Source: Candidatus Poribacteria bacterium
GTDB taxonomy: Bacteria; Poribacteria; WGA-4E; WGA-3G
Direction of reading: 5' to 3'
Assembly: GCA_958295815.1 (NCBI GenBank)
Contig: OY282374.1
Location: forward strand, 4,244,682-4,308,681
Length of the DNA: 64,000 bases
A program made the translations under genes and the position numbers. The notes under the pieces were generated by a model. It was not told the DNA's origin, searched no databases, and was given only the letters and a program-made list of their open reading frames with translations. Shown in pieces: positions 23,691 through 32,906 of the stretch. Positions within the stretch are counted from its first letter, which is position 1. Each line of letters starts with the position of its first letter.

Positions 23691-25082
23691 ATGCCAAAAC
23701 CGACTGACATCCGCATCCTTGACGTTCATTACGACTTTGAAGAACACCAATACCGTACCCCGCTCAAATTTGGCGGCGTGCCGACAGACCATTGTGTCCT
23801 TTTTAACGTCCGCATGCGAGTCCAGACACGGGACGGAAAAGAAGCAGAAGGAAAAGGCTCAATGCCGCTCGGCAACGTCTGGGCATTTCCGCCGCGCTAC
23901 GTGCCTTTTGATCAGAGTCTCGCAGCGATGAAAAAACTCGCCGAATTGGCGGTAGCTGCAACGCAGAATTGCACGCTATGCGCACATCCACTTGAACTCT
24001 CTGAAGTCCTCGAACCCGAATTCTTACGAATCGCCGACGAGTTGTCCGACACCATGCAACTCGAATCACCGATACCAAAACTCTGCACCGTCGTTACGAC
24101 AAGCCCCATTGATGCAGCAATTCATGACGGATTCGGGAAAGCAAACGGCATTAATAGTTACGACGGATTAGGTGAAGACTTCATTCAGGCGGATTTGTCA
24201 CATTTTTTGGTGCCACCTGAAAACCAAAACTCGCTTGACAAAAGCCTAAGTCAACAGTTCACCGGAAAATATCTCGACCAGTATACTTCACGTCAACCGA
24301 AGCCTAACATGCCACTCTATCATCTTGTTGGCGCACTCGATCCACTGACCGACGCCGACATCACAGAACGCCTCAACGACGGTCTGCCAGAAACACTTCC
24401 CGAATGGATTACCGCCGACGGGCTAACGCATCTGAAAATCAAATTGAACGGCGACGACCTTGATTGGGACGTGGCACGCGTCCTCGCAATTGATGAAGTT
24501 ACCGCAGAAACACAAGCCAAACGCGGTATTGGGACGTGGCACTACTCCGCCGATTTCAACGAAACCTGTCAAAATGTTGAATATCTGTTGGCATTCCTCA
24601 ACAAAATTCAGGAAACAAAGCCTGCTGCCTTCCAACGTCTCGCCTACATTGAGCAGCCGACCGATCGGAATCTAAAAGCACACCCCGAAAACAAAATGCA
24701 CAAAGCCGCCGAAATCAAACCGGTGGTGATAGATGAATCTCTGACCGACTTTGAAACCTTTCTACTCGCACGGGAGCAAGGATACTCTGGTGTCGCACTC
24801 AAGGCATGTAAAGGGCAGTCTCAGGCACTGCTGATGGGTGCCGCCGCCGCGGAATACGGTATGTTTCTCGCTGTGCAGGATTTGACGTGTCCGGGTGTAT
24901 CCTTCTTGCACTCCGCGGGTCTCGCTGCGCGCATTCCAGGTGTGACCGCTATCGAAGGCAACTCACGCCAATTTTGCCCGAGTGCCAACGACAGTTGGCG
25001 AGATGAATTCCCATCAATCTTCAACATTACTGATGGCACCGTCGGAACACAGGTACTCACTGCCCCTGGGCTTGGACATTAA
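23691..25082 (+). CDS. Enolase-superfamily enzyme (mandelate racemase/muconate lactonising type)
   Basis: 463 residues. The barrel shows HLKIKLNGDD (KxK-type acid/base site), YSADFNE, YIEQPTDRNL and VVIDESLTDFE (metal ligands on successive strands) and GVALKACKGQSQALL (second general base Lys). The N-terminal capping domain begins DIRILDVHYDFEEHQYRTPL. Lysines on both sides of the barrel suggest the MLE/dipeptide-epimerase branch; the substrate is unknown. The ATG follows GAGGAAATT and a good promoter. The 3' end overlaps the convergent small gene by 26 bases. Confidence 0.87.
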   Translation: MPKPTDIRILDVHYDFEEHQYRTPLKFGGVPTDHCVLFNVRMRVQTRDGKEAEGKGSMPLGNVWAFPPRYVPFDQSLAAMKKLAELAVAATQNCTLCAHPLELSEVLEPEFLRIADELSDTMQLESPIPKLCTVVTTSPIDAAIHDGFGKANGINSYDGLGEDFIQADLSHFLVPPENQNSLDKSLSQQFTGKYLDQYTSRQPKPNMPLYHLVGALDPLTDADITERLNDGLPETLPEWITADGLTHLKIKLNGDDLDWDVARVLAIDEVTAETQAKRGIGTWHYSADFNETCQNVEYLLAFLNKIQETKPAAFQRLAYIEQPTDRNLKAHPENKMHKAAEIKPVVIDESLTDFETFLLAREQGYSGVALKACKGQSQALLMGAAAAEYGMFLAVQDLTCPGVSFLHSAGLAARIPGVTAIEGNSRQFCPSANDSWRDEFPSIFNITDGTVGTQVLTAPGLGH

Positions 25083-25413
25083 CAAGATCCTGATCTGTTT
25101 CTGGATCCGCGACCGTGATATTCGTGACAACGTTCCGCTGTTCAGGAAGCCGGACGGGAAAATCTTTAATGGCATCGTTAATTAAATTTTTGATGACCGC
25201 CTTGACAGCATCGAACGGTATGCATTCAAGCACAATAATGGCGCGATGCTTCGACGGCGCGATGTCATACGTCAACCCATACTGGAGTCCAAGTTGCATT
25301 AACTCCGGTTCGACGCTAATAGAAATCTGGCGACGTTCCTGCTCAGTAACGAAAAAACTATCGAGTATGAAGTGCGTGTGAATCCACGCTTCTCTCTCTT
25401 CAACAATCTTCAT
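25057..25413 (-). CDS. Hypothetical 118-residue protein
   Basis: Starts MKIVEEREAWIHTHFILDSF and shows a likely alternation of strands and helices (RAIIVLECIPFDAVKAVIKN). I recognise no family. The ATG at 25413 is preferred to the upstream in-frame codons at 25431 although the ribosome site is weak. It overlaps the end of the convergent enolase-family gene by 26 bases. Codon use looks like that of its neighbours. It could be a false ORF, but the C-terminal half reads as plausible protein. Confidence 0.5.
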   Translation of the reverse strand: MKIVEEREAWIHTHFILDSFFVTEQERRQISISVEPELMQLGLQYGLTYDIAPSKHRAIIVLECIPFDAVKAVIKNLINDAIKDFPVRLPEQRNVVTNITVADPETDQDLVNVQAQGQ

Positions 25414-25446
25414 AATAATATATTGTAGCACTGACGACAGATCGCG

Positions 25447-27144
25447 TCAATCCTGCAAAAACGTCACAAACCGCCGAACTGGCATCTGCCCCAATTGTTG
25501 TATCTCACCGTTGTGCCACCGAATCTGGAGGTTGTCTATCTGTGTGGCACTGCCCAATCCAAAGGTAAGGCGGAGATCGTTACCTGACAGATAACTCGCA
25601 CCGCAGATAACTTCTCGCACGAGCGTTATCCCGTCCGTTTCCACCTGAACCTGTGCACCGATCGCGTCCGTATTGCCGTCCGTTCCCACCAATTTCACCG
25701 TTAACCACGCGTTAGCGTTCCCAACCTCATTGCTAAGAATAACCGTCGGACGATTCGACTGACAAAGCACAACGTCCACATCGCCATCCGTATCTATATC
25801 TCCGAAGAGCATCCCGCGGACCACGTAATGCGCTTCATTCAATCCAGCCTCAGCAGTAATCTCGGTAAAATCTATAGAATCAGCCCGCTTGCCCCCGTTA
25901 TTGCGGAACAACTGAACGGGCTGTGCATAACTCATTTTAGCATCAATCTGCTTCACATTATCCCAAATATGCCCGTTTCCGACGAGCAAATCCAACCAAC
26001 CGTCGTTATCAAAATCAATGAAGCGAGTGCCAAAACCGAGTGCATAGAAAGACGGATCAGCGAGGTTTGTGTCAAATGTCACATCCTCAAAATAGCCCTC
26101 ACCATCGTTTTGCATGAGACAATTCGCTTCCAACGAAAAATTCGACACCCAGAGGTCAATATCGCCGTCATTATCATAGTCGCCAGCATCTATGCCCATC
26201 GAACCGTTTGCGAGTCCGTCGCCGTTATAAGCAACACCACGAAGCACACCTTCCTCTTGAAAAGTACCATCGCCTTGATTAACAAAAAGTGTATTTGGAG
26301 ACATATCGTTTGCAACGTAGATGTCCAACCAACCATCACCATTTATATCCGTAAAGACAACGCCGAGACCACGTGTCGTCGGTTCATAAACTCCCGCCGA
26401 TTTTGTAATATCCGTGAATGTACCGTCCCCATTGTTGCGGTAGAGTACATCGGCGATGCCATGATACTCATTAGGACCACAATAGATGCGCAATGTGTTT
26501 TTATAATAGCACGGAATGTCAGTCTCTAAGGCGTATTCAACGTAGTTGCACACATACAGATCAAGATCACCGTCTCGGTCAATATCAGCGAACGCCGCAC
26601 TCGCACTCAACAACGGACAACCCACCGCTGCTTGCTCGGTTACATCCGTGAACGTGCCATCACCGTTGTTCCGGTACAATACATTTTTTCCGAAGTTCGT
26701 TACATATAGATCGCGATACCCATCAGAATTGTAATCCGCAGCGACAGCACCGAGACCATACCTGGTATCACCAACGTTCGCAGATGTCGTGACATCAACG
26801 AAAACACCCGCATCGTTTCGATAGAGTCGGTTTTCAGGCATCGATTCTGTTGACGGTGAGAGCAAATTGCCTTGAACGAGGTAGAGATCCAAGTCGCCAT
26901 CGTTATCAAAGTCAAACAGCGCACCCCCACTCCCGACTGGTTCAACGACCCGACGTTCCTCAGAAAAACCGTTGACGTGCTTAAAGTCAAGTCCCATCGC
27001 ATCGGTCACATCACGAAAATAGGGTTCAGCACTAATGGAGGGTGGAAGAATAAAGGAAAAGACTGTTAGTATAACCCAAGTTGCCACCTTTGAATAAACG
27101 ATATTATTTTCATGGCATCTTTGGTTCAAATTATTGTCTGGCAT
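25447..27144 (-). CDS. Secreted FG-GAP/VCBS-repeat protein with C-terminal ASPIC/UnbV domain, paralog 1
   Basis: 565 residues. A signal peptide (TWVILTVFSFILPPSISA) is followed by many calcium-binding FG-GAP/VCBS units (FDFDNDGDLDLYLVQGN, DYNSDGYRDLYVTNFG, DINGDGWLDIYVANDM, DYDNDGDIDLWVSNFS, DIDTDGDVDVVLCQ) and an ASPIC/UnbV domain (AIGAQVQVETDG, GLGSATQIDNLQIRWHNGE), as in CRTAC1-like proteins. These are seven-bladed extracellular propellers; the ligand is unknown. The first 24 codons lie inside a MITE-like element, so the N-terminus came from an insertion; a GTG at VATWV is an alternative start. It is a paralog of 53084-54784. Confidence 0.87.
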   Translation of the reverse strand: MPDNNLNQRCHENNIVYSKVATWVILTVFSFILPPSISAEPYFRDVTDAMGLDFKHVNGFSEERRVVEPVGSGGALFDFDNDGDLDLYLVQGNLLSPSTESMPENRLYRNDAGVFVDVTTSANVGDTRYGLGAVAADYNSDGYRDLYVTNFGKNVLYRNNGDGTFTDVTEQAAVGCPLLSASAAFADIDRDGDLDLYVCNYVEYALETDIPCYYKNTLRIYCGPNEYHGIADVLYRNNGDGTFTDITKSAGVYEPTTRGLGVVFTDINGDGWLDIYVANDMSPNTLFVNQGDGTFQEEGVLRGVAYNGDGLANGSMGIDAGDYDNDGDIDLWVSNFSLEANCLMQNDGEGYFEDVTFDTNLADPSFYALGFGTRFIDFDNDGWLDLLVGNGHIWDNVKQIDAKMSYAQPVQLFRNNGGKRADSIDFTEITAEAGLNEAHYVVRGMLFGDIDTDGDVDVVLCQSNRPTVILSNEVGNANAWLTVKLVGTDGNTDAIGAQVQVETDGITLVREVICGASYLSGNDLRLTFGLGSATQIDNLQIRWHNGEIQQLGQMPVRRFVTFLQD

Positions 27145-27259
27145 CTTTTGATTTCCGGGCTATGAGAAAATCGAAGGTCGTCATATTCTAAAGCCCCAGA
27201 GGGGCGATAGGTGTATAAGGATTCTAAGTACCTGTAACTGTTTAGGTGGCAACTTGGGT
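27074..27259. mobile_element. MITE-like repeat, copy 2, overlapping the start of an FG-GAP gene
   Basis: A 186-bp block with perfect terminal inverted repeats ACCCAAGTTGCCACCT (16 bases). The flanks TAGTATAA and TACTATAA match at 7 of 8 positions if the border is moved by one base, so the target duplication is degenerate. Inside is a CCCCAGAGGGGC palindrome. The left 71 bases form the first codons of the FG-GAP protein on the minus strand. Confidence 0.65.
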
Positions 27260-27320
27260 TACTATAAATATCAACAAACGGAAGGAATAATATTTTCGTC
27301 GGAACATAGTAACAGGAAGG

Positions 27321-28202
27321 CTACTCTTTTATTTTCGGGCGCGGACGGACGACCCGAAACCCGATGGTATGTGTTGAATCTAAAGGATAGAATTTAAATC
27401 GCAAACTCGAACGGAGAAATGCCCTCCCCACATCCCACGCACCACCACGAATGACTCTCACACGGAGCACATCGCGGAATCGGAGATTGATCGGATTTCG
27501 GGACACATTTTCCTCGCTGCGTTGGTAGGCTGTTGGACTGTATTCATCAAGACACCACTCCCACACATTCCCAGCAAGATCCGCGATACCGTTCGGCGAT
27601 TCACCTTTCGGAAACTGCCCCACCGGCATCGGACGATTGTAGCGACGTGCGAAGTTAGCATGCTGACGTGCCTTGGGTGGCGTGTCTCCCCACGGGTAAG
27701 TGCGTGCCTCAGTGCCGCGTGCAGCGCGTTCCCACTGTGCTTCAGTTGGAAGGCTGCCACCAATCCATTCCGAGAACGCTTGCGCGTCGAACCACGTCAC
27801 ACCAACAACGGGTTGCGTCCCTCCGTTGAGCGTCTCATCTGTCCATGTCTCTTCACCGTTGTGTCCGCGTGGTATAGGACGGTCTGTCGCCTCAACAAAG
27901 GCGCGGTATTGTGCATTCGTGATTTCATACCGTGAGATCTCATATGTGTCTAAATAAACCTGATGCTGTGGTAATTCCGCATCAAACGTGTGTTGCTCCA
28001 GCATAGAACTCCGCAACTTCGCGTCTTGATATGCGGCCTCTGCAACTTCGGGGGTAGAACCCATCAGAAAGGTGCCTGCAGGAATAGAAACCCATTCTAT
28101 AGTAGCAAGAACTTGCTGGGCTGCTTTGCTAACTTCGGCAACAGCAAAATTGCCACATGTCATAAGGATGAGGACAACAATCCTGAAATAGGTGCGTTTC
28201 AA
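27321..28202 (-). CDS. Secreted formylglycine-generating-enzyme-fold (SUMF1-like) protein without catalytic cysteines
   Basis: 293 residues. A signal peptide (YFRIVVLILMTCGNFAVA) precedes a complete FGE-sulfatase domain: WVSIPAGTFLMGS, YEISRYEITNAQYRAFVEA, PVVGVTWFDAQAFSEWIGG, LPTEAQWERAARG, NVWEWCLDEY, VIRGGAWDVGRAFLRSSLRF, IGFRVVRP. In true FGE the segment after GGSW carries two copper-binding cysteines; here it is VGRAFLRSSL with none, so it should not make formylglycine. Many such proteins bind ligands or serve other oxidations. The start is a TTG with a weak ribosome site. Confidence 0.87.
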   Translation of the reverse strand: MKRTYFRIVVLILMTCGNFAVAEVSKAAQQVLATIEWVSIPAGTFLMGSTPEVAEAAYQDAKLRSSMLEQHTFDAELPQHQVYLDTYEISRYEITNAQYRAFVEATDRPIPRGHNGEETWTDETLNGGTQPVVGVTWFDAQAFSEWIGGSLPTEAQWERAARGTEARTYPWGDTPPKARQHANFARRYNRPMPVGQFPKGESPNGIADLAGNVWEWCLDEYSPTAYQRSEENVSRNPINLRFRDVLRVRVIRGGAWDVGRAFLRSSLRFKFYPLDSTHTIGFRVVRPRPKIKE

Positions 28203-28305
28203 ATCTTACTCACAAAAAAGAACTGGCGACCTAAAATCCCCATAGCGAATAGCATCCGGGGCACAGCCGCCAGCAATTCAGAAAAATGAGGAACAACGCT
28301 CGTTC

Positions 28306-29082
28306 CTACTGTCCTTTCAGTTCGCCCCACGTAACAGCGAGTCTATCGCGTGGATCAACCGGCGTTGCTGGGCTTGATGCTTCTCGGAAATAGTCAAAAG
28401 TAACAGTCATCCTACCCGCAGCACTTTCGCCTTCGCAGATACCAACGTAAATACCTACTTCAAGAGGTTCCTGAAGTGCGTTGGTCGCTGTACCCACAGA
28501 AACCCAGTCGCCTTCGGCATTCGGCTTGAACCATGACTCGTATTCGTCGCCATCGCGTTTGACGCGGAGTTCAACCGGAATCACACCTTGATCCGGCATA
28601 TAGTCTGGTTGTGTACCAACATATCCCAAAGCAGCATCATCATTTTGACGACGCTGATACTGAAGCACCGCATTGTTGTCCGCAGCACCGCGCCCCCACA
28701 ACTTCAATGTCACCCATTGACCATCACGGCCCTGGTGATCCTCCGTCGAAGCAGAATATACGATAATACCAGCAACTGTACAAGCGTCGGCATAATCAAC
28801 AGTCATTAACGTTTCGATGTCAAACTGATCCTGATCCGTGGTCTGGTAAAAACGCGTACTCGTATCATCCGTCCATACATTCTGATCGAAACCTGCCTCA
28901 GCAACGAGTAATCCGTCTTTCAGTTCCCAAGGACTTTTATCACCATCCTTAACCTGCCAGAAGGACTGAAGGTCTTGACCTGTCCCGTGGAATTCATCGC
29001 TCAACAAGTTCTGGGCGAAAACCCCAGGAATGAGACATACAGACAGAAGCAAAATTGCAATCATGCAAGTAATCTGTTTCAT
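28306..29082 (-). CDS. Secreted concanavalin-like (DUF1349-type) protein with C-terminal TTWG-like signature
   Basis: 258 residues with signal peptide MKQITCMIAILLLSVCLIPG. The body, starting LLSDEFHGTGQDLQSFWQVK and containing QFDIETLMTVDYADACTVAG, VTLKLWGRGAADNNAVLQY and PVELRVKRDGDEYESWFKPN, reads as a beta-jellyroll like DUF1349 or glycosidase-associated concanavalin domains. It probably binds or processes sugars outside the cell; no catalytic acid pair is evident. The C-terminus, PVDPRDRLAVTWGELKGQ, is a variant (AVTWG) of the signature shared by five proteins here. Confidence 0.8.
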   Translation of the reverse strand: MKQITCMIAILLLSVCLIPGVFAQNLLSDEFHGTGQDLQSFWQVKDGDKSPWELKDGLLVAEAGFDQNVWTDDTSTRFYQTTDQDQFDIETLMTVDYADACTVAGIIVYSASTEDHQGRDGQWVTLKLWGRGAADNNAVLQYQRRQNDDAALGYVGTQPDYMPDQGVIPVELRVKRDGDEYESWFKPNAEGDWVSVGTATNALQEPLEVGIYVGICEGESAAGRMTVTFDYFREASSPATPVDPRDRLAVTWGELKGQ

Positions 29083-29495
29083 TACATATCCTCTCTATTT
29101 TTTTGTACAGAACTATGGCACTGGTATCCAAAGAAACTCTTTCCTTCCAGATGCCCTTTAGTTCGTCCGTACAGATAATTGGTTCCAAATATTTTAACAC
29201 ATTGATTGGAAAAAATCAACTTTATCTCCTCCGAATTCAGATGACCTCCTGATAGCAACCCCTGATTCCCTTCATCCTGTAAATCCTTGTATCCTGTAAA
29301 TCTTGGTTCAGACAAGATTCCCATCCCAACTCATAACTCATAACTCATAACCCAAAACTCATAACCCAAAACCCTCTTCTCTGACCGCTGACCGCTGACC
29401 GCTATTCCTCCCACAACCCAAAAAAATGTAGATCTCCTTGCAATTCGGGTTAAGACTATGTTAAAATTCAGAATTGATGCGAAATTCAGTCAAAA
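29083..29495. repeat. Intergenic region with heptamer satellite tails
   Basis: No gene is seen. About 29328-29415 is a run of 7-nt units: AACTCAT three times, AACCCAA, AACTCAT, AACCCAA, then CTGACCG three times. These are the two tail types of the dispersed hairpin repeat, here without the hairpin. The rest may hold the promoter of the TIM-barrel gene. Confidence 0.6.
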
Positions 29496-29525
29496 TTGCA
29501 GGTTATATCCTTTAGGAGGACGACT

Positions 29526-30290
29526 ATGAAGGTAGGTATTCGGGACGGAATGTTACCCGTCTCTTTTGAAGAATCATTCCAGAAAGCGAAAGAGATAGGA
29601 TTTGATGGCGTCGAAGTTTGTATGGGAGTCAACTACCGTGAACACACGCTCTGGCAGGATGGCGGAATTGATCAAGTGAACGGTCTGGCAGAAGCAGCCG
29701 GCGTTGAGATCCCTTCACTATCGCCGGGCGGTTTTACCGCTTATTCGTTCATGCACCCCACCGACAGCACACGAACCGAAGGCATCGCGAAGTTGCAATA
29801 TCTCGCAGAGATTGCCCCACAACTCGGAGCGAACGTAATTCTGGTACCATTTTTTGGGAACGGTAAAATCGAGGACGATCACATTGATGACCCACGTTTC
29901 ATAGATGGGTTGAAAGCCGCTGCCGAAACCGCTGAAAAATACGGGGTCTCTCTCGCAATTGAATCGACATTAAGTGCTGAACAACATCAAAAGATTATTG
30001 ATAACGTTGGCTCCTCAACCGTCAGCGTCTACTACGATATGGGTAACGCCACCGGATTCGGTTACGACTCCCCATCCGAGATTCGAAACTTGGGCAGCGC
30101 CATCTCACAGATGCACATCAAGGACACAAGCGGCAACCACGCAGGCGAAGGCGATGTCGATTTTCCAGCAGTCTTTGATGCCGCACACGCTATAGGATAC
30201 GACAGTTGGTTCGTACTTGAAACGCCCGGTAAGGATGACCCAGTGGCATCCGCGGCGAAAAACCTCAATTTCGTGAGGAACAACTTTTGA
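29526..30290 (+). CDS. Sugar isomerase/epimerase-like TIM-barrel protein (AP endonuclease 2 family)
   Basis: 254 residues of the xylose-isomerase-like TIM barrel. The metal ligands of this fold are visible in order: Glu in LAIESTL, Asp in YYDMGNATG, His in QMHIKDTSG and Glu in FVLETPG. The family includes hydroxypyruvate isomerase, inosose dehydratase and ketose 3-epimerases; the exact sugar is unknown. The ATG at 29526 follows TTTAGGAGGACGACT, a strong ribosome site. The following DUF6178-like gene begins 56 bases later on the same strand. Confidence 0.88.
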   Translation: MKVGIRDGMLPVSFEESFQKAKEIGFDGVEVCMGVNYREHTLWQDGGIDQVNGLAEAAGVEIPSLSPGGFTAYSFMHPTDSTRTEGIAKLQYLAEIAPQLGANVILVPFFGNGKIEDDHIDDPRFIDGLKAAAETAEKYGVSLAIESTLSAEQHQKIIDNVGSSTVSVYYDMGNATGFGYDSPSEIRNLGSAISQMHIKDTSGNHAGEGDVDFPAVFDAAHAIGYDSWFVLETPGKDDPVASAAKNLNFVRNNF

Positions 30291-30346
30291 GAGAATGGCA
30301 AAAGTGGCATCTGTTATCGGAACCCGTCTCATATAGAGGAGTTGGC

Positions 30347-31162
30347 ATGAACAGTCCCAAAACATTAGTTCCACGCTCCGAAAGTAAGAAGCTACTGTCT
30401 CTACCAACGCGTGAAGCAGAGCAACTCTTTCAAAGCTACGAAAAGCAACAGCAATTGGAAATTCTTACTGCAACTCGTAACCCGAAAGCACGAGAGCAGC
30501 TGTATTACCTCGTGCCTGATTGTACGGAACTTATTCAGGAAAGCCCAACTGAGGATGTCCTCCAAGTCTTGGATACGATGCTCGGTACAGGGTTCGCTTC
30601 AGCACTACTGCCATGTCTCTCAAACCAACAATTTGAGGAACTACTCGACATTGCCGTCTGGCGCAACGGAAAGCTCGATGAAGAATCATTGGACCTCTGG
30701 CTTTTTGAACTTTCTGAATGCGAACGGGACGAGCTTGGACGATTCCTCCGAAAATTAGACATCCATCTGCTGGCAGTACTCCTCCACGACCGCGTTTTAC
30801 TGAAAGGTCTACCCAACGATATGCTCCTCGAGACTGGATTAATAGACCCAGGCTCACCTGTGATTGACTATGCTGACGAACGTTCACGGGATATTTGCGA
30901 TGCCATCTGGGAAGCCGATCATGAGATTTTTGGCATGCTCATCAAAGAACTTTCTATAATTGAGAGGGATGGCAACGTTGAAACTGAACTCTCCGCTATT
31001 TTCGATACAGCAAAAGCTGAGAGGGCTGAACGCGTCGAGGCGCGCGATAAGGAAACCGGCATCAATGTCACCGAAGACGATCTCATGGAAAAGGTCGATT
31101 TAGAATCACTTACGTTTGATGAGGATGAGGAAGACGATGAACTCGACAACAAAGACAAATAG
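30347..31162 (+). CDS. DUF6178-like protein, N-terminal half
   Basis: 271 residues, largely helical. It resembles the first half of DUF6178 proteins (AREQLYYLVPDCTELIQESP, FEELLDIAVWRNGKLDEESL), which in other bacteria are single chains of roughly twice this length. The C-terminus is acidic (LTFDEDEEDDELDNKDK). The ATG at 30347 follows GAGGAGTTGGC. It overlaps the next gene by 26 bases, and the two together look like one split family member. The family assignment is from memory and not certain; function unknown. Confidence 0.65.
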   Translation: MNSPKTLVPRSESKKLLSLPTREAEQLFQSYEKQQQLEILTATRNPKAREQLYYLVPDCTELIQESPTEDVLQVLDTMLGTGFASALLPCLSNQQFEELLDIAVWRNGKLDEESLDLWLFELSECERDELGRFLRKLDIHLLAVLLHDRVLLKGLPNDMLLETGLIDPGSPVIDYADERSRDICDAIWEADHEIFGMLIKELSIIERDGNVETELSAIFDTAKAERAERVEARDKETGINVTEDDLMEKVDLESLTFDEDEEDDELDNKDK

Positions 31163-32108
31163 ATTTTCGCTCGTAGCGGATGCAACGCTTGACAGCCGTC
31201 TCTTCCTCGCACAGGCATTGGTACACGGAGACACTTTTGGTGGTATTCCTCGTGAACAGATGGATACTCTCTATCAAAATATCGCCGCCATTGCCCACAA
31301 ACTCATCACAATGAAAACCAGAGACCTCTCCGATGAATCGGCACTTCGCACGCACATCCAAACTGCCTTCACGCTCACCAGTCTCGGATTAGAATACGGT
31401 AGCAAAGGCGATCTTGACAAAGCCGTTCGTCTACTCCGCAAAACTCGGGTCGTCAAGTTCTTCCAAATCGGCAATACGCTAACAGAAAATGCGTTAGAGC
31501 GAGCACGTCATCTTTTAGAAAATGGCGCGATTTTTCCACCTACAAGGGATGATGATAGTGTCCTCGGCACTAACTATACCGACAGGGAAACTGAGAGTAT
31601 CCAAATCTATACGCAAACGGAACTTGAATTTCTAAAGGCGTTGCTGACCTACAGAACTACCATTCAGACACTTCAGGTAACAATTAGAGATACCGATACA
31701 CCCAGAACATTCATTCGCTTGGCTGAGATTGACATGATAGACCGGCAGCTGGCAGGTATCGAGAATCGATCCCACTACGTCCAAGCTTTGCCACTCGAAA
31801 ACCTGTTCGCTCTCGATCCACCGCTCAATCTCTTTCCGAATCCTATTGAACGCCTCACACTTGGACTGATAATCAATATCGTACTGTATCGCCAAATCGA
31901 TTTCCAGTTAGATGAGGACGCACGGCAAGATTTCCAAGAACTCGCTTATGTTGACGGTGAAATTCGACAATCGCTCCGGCAACAGTTACTCGACTGGATT
32001 TCGCAGTATCTGGAGCAGACACAGCAGTCAGACGATGTGATAACTTACGCTGTCGCTTATTGGGATGACTGTCTCCGAATCGAAGGACAAAGGATTTCGG
32101 CTGAGTAG
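31137..32108 (+). CDS. DUF6178-like protein, C-terminal half
   Basis: 323 residues starting MNSTTKTNRFSLVADATLDS, with GGAAG in the upstream gene's coding sequence as ribosome site. GLEYGSKGDLDKAVRLLRKT and FQIGNTLTENALERARHLLE resemble the second half of DUF6178 proteins. It overlaps the first-half gene by 26 bases in another frame, so both products are probably made together and assemble. It ends two bases before the stop of the convergent lipoprotein gene. Function unknown. Confidence 0.65.
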   Translation: MNSTTKTNRFSLVADATLDSRLFLAQALVHGDTFGGIPREQMDTLYQNIAAIAHKLITMKTRDLSDESALRTHIQTAFTLTSLGLEYGSKGDLDKAVRLLRKTRVVKFFQIGNTLTENALERARHLLENGAIFPPTRDDDSVLGTNYTDRETESIQIYTQTELEFLKALLTYRTTIQTLQVTIRDTDTPRTFIRLAEIDMIDRQLAGIENRSHYVQALPLENLFALDPPLNLFPNPIERLTLGLIINIVLYRQIDFQLDEDARQDFQELAYVDGEIRQSLRQQLLDWISQYLEQTQQSDDVITYAVAYWDDCLRIEGQRISAE

Positions 32109-32110
32109 AC

Positions 32111-32782
32111 TTAGCGGTCAATCGACCGTTTTTTTGACTCTGTAATCGCTTTTCGTGCCTGTGGAGTACCCATGTCATTCAAAGCCCGTTCTGCCATGCG
32201 GCGGAGATCTTGATCCGGCGAATTCAATGCCTGAATTAATGAATCAATCGCAGGCGTACCTATTCTAACCAAAGCACGCACAACAAGCCGACGGACGTTC
32301 CACTCTGGATCGGTGAGAGTATTAATGAGGGCTGGAACAACTGTCACAAGTGGCGTGCCAATCTCGCCTAACGCGTAGGCAGCATTCAATCGAATTTCTG
32401 CCGATGGAGCGGCTAAGGCATCAATAAGATACGGCACAGCGGGTTCACCTAAATTCTGAAGCGCAACTGAACCGACAACCCGGATAGTCTCGTCCGGATC
32501 AGTGAGGGAAGTGATAATTGCAGGCACAATGCGGGCAACAGGTGTCTTAATTTCGCTGAGCGTCCATACAGACATCTCACGAATCTGAGGATCTTCGCTG
32601 GACACCCCCCAAATTAAAGCATCAATAGCCGACGATTCCATTGCAATCAGCGACTTCATTGCCTCAGTCCGACGAGCTGCATCCGTTGCACTGAATTGCG
32701 TGACAAGCGTCTTTGCCCGTTGTTCCTCCGATTGACATGCCACAAGACACAGAAATATAGAGAATAAAAGAAGACGTTTCAT
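32111..32782 (-). CDS. HEAT-repeat lipoprotein
   Basis: 223 residues. A lipoprotein signal (MKRLLLFSIFLCLVAC, lipobox LVAC) is followed by five or so HEAT/PBS-lyase-type repeats (DPQIREMSVWTLSEIKTPVA, DETIRVVGSVALQNLGEPAV, SAEIRLNAAYALGEIGTPLV, EWNVRRLVVRALVRIGTPAI, DQDLRRMAERALNDMGTPQA). It is likely tethered to a membrane as a protein-binding scaffold. The ATG at 32782 is chosen for the lipoprotein signal; the frame also opens 18 bases upstream. Confidence 0.87.
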   Translation of the reverse strand: MKRLLLFSIFLCLVACQSEEQRAKTLVTQFSATDAARRTEAMKSLIAMESSAIDALIWGVSSEDPQIREMSVWTLSEIKTPVARIVPAIITSLTDPDETIRVVGSVALQNLGEPAVPYLIDALAAPSAEIRLNAAYALGEIGTPLVTVVPALINTLTDPEWNVRRLVVRALVRIGTPAIDSLIQALNSPDQDLRRMAERALNDMGTPQARKAITESKKRSIDR

Positions 32783-32844
32783 AGGTTCATAATATAGCAT
32801 AGCCTCCTGCTTTTTGCAAGTTTAGTCTGATAACAGAGTCTCCC

Positions 32845-32906
32845 TGTAGGAGGGATATCCAAATTGTGCTATGAAAGCACAATTTGTCTTAACTTTACAT
32901 TTCCCT
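32845..32906. repeat. Dispersed hairpin repeat, TTGTGCT variant
   Basis: TGTAGGAGGGATATCC, then the stem AAATTGTGCT-ATGAA-AGCACAATTT, then GTCTTAACTTTACATTTCCC. Compared with the copies at 13.4 kb, both arms of the stem have changed together. Confidence 0.75.
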
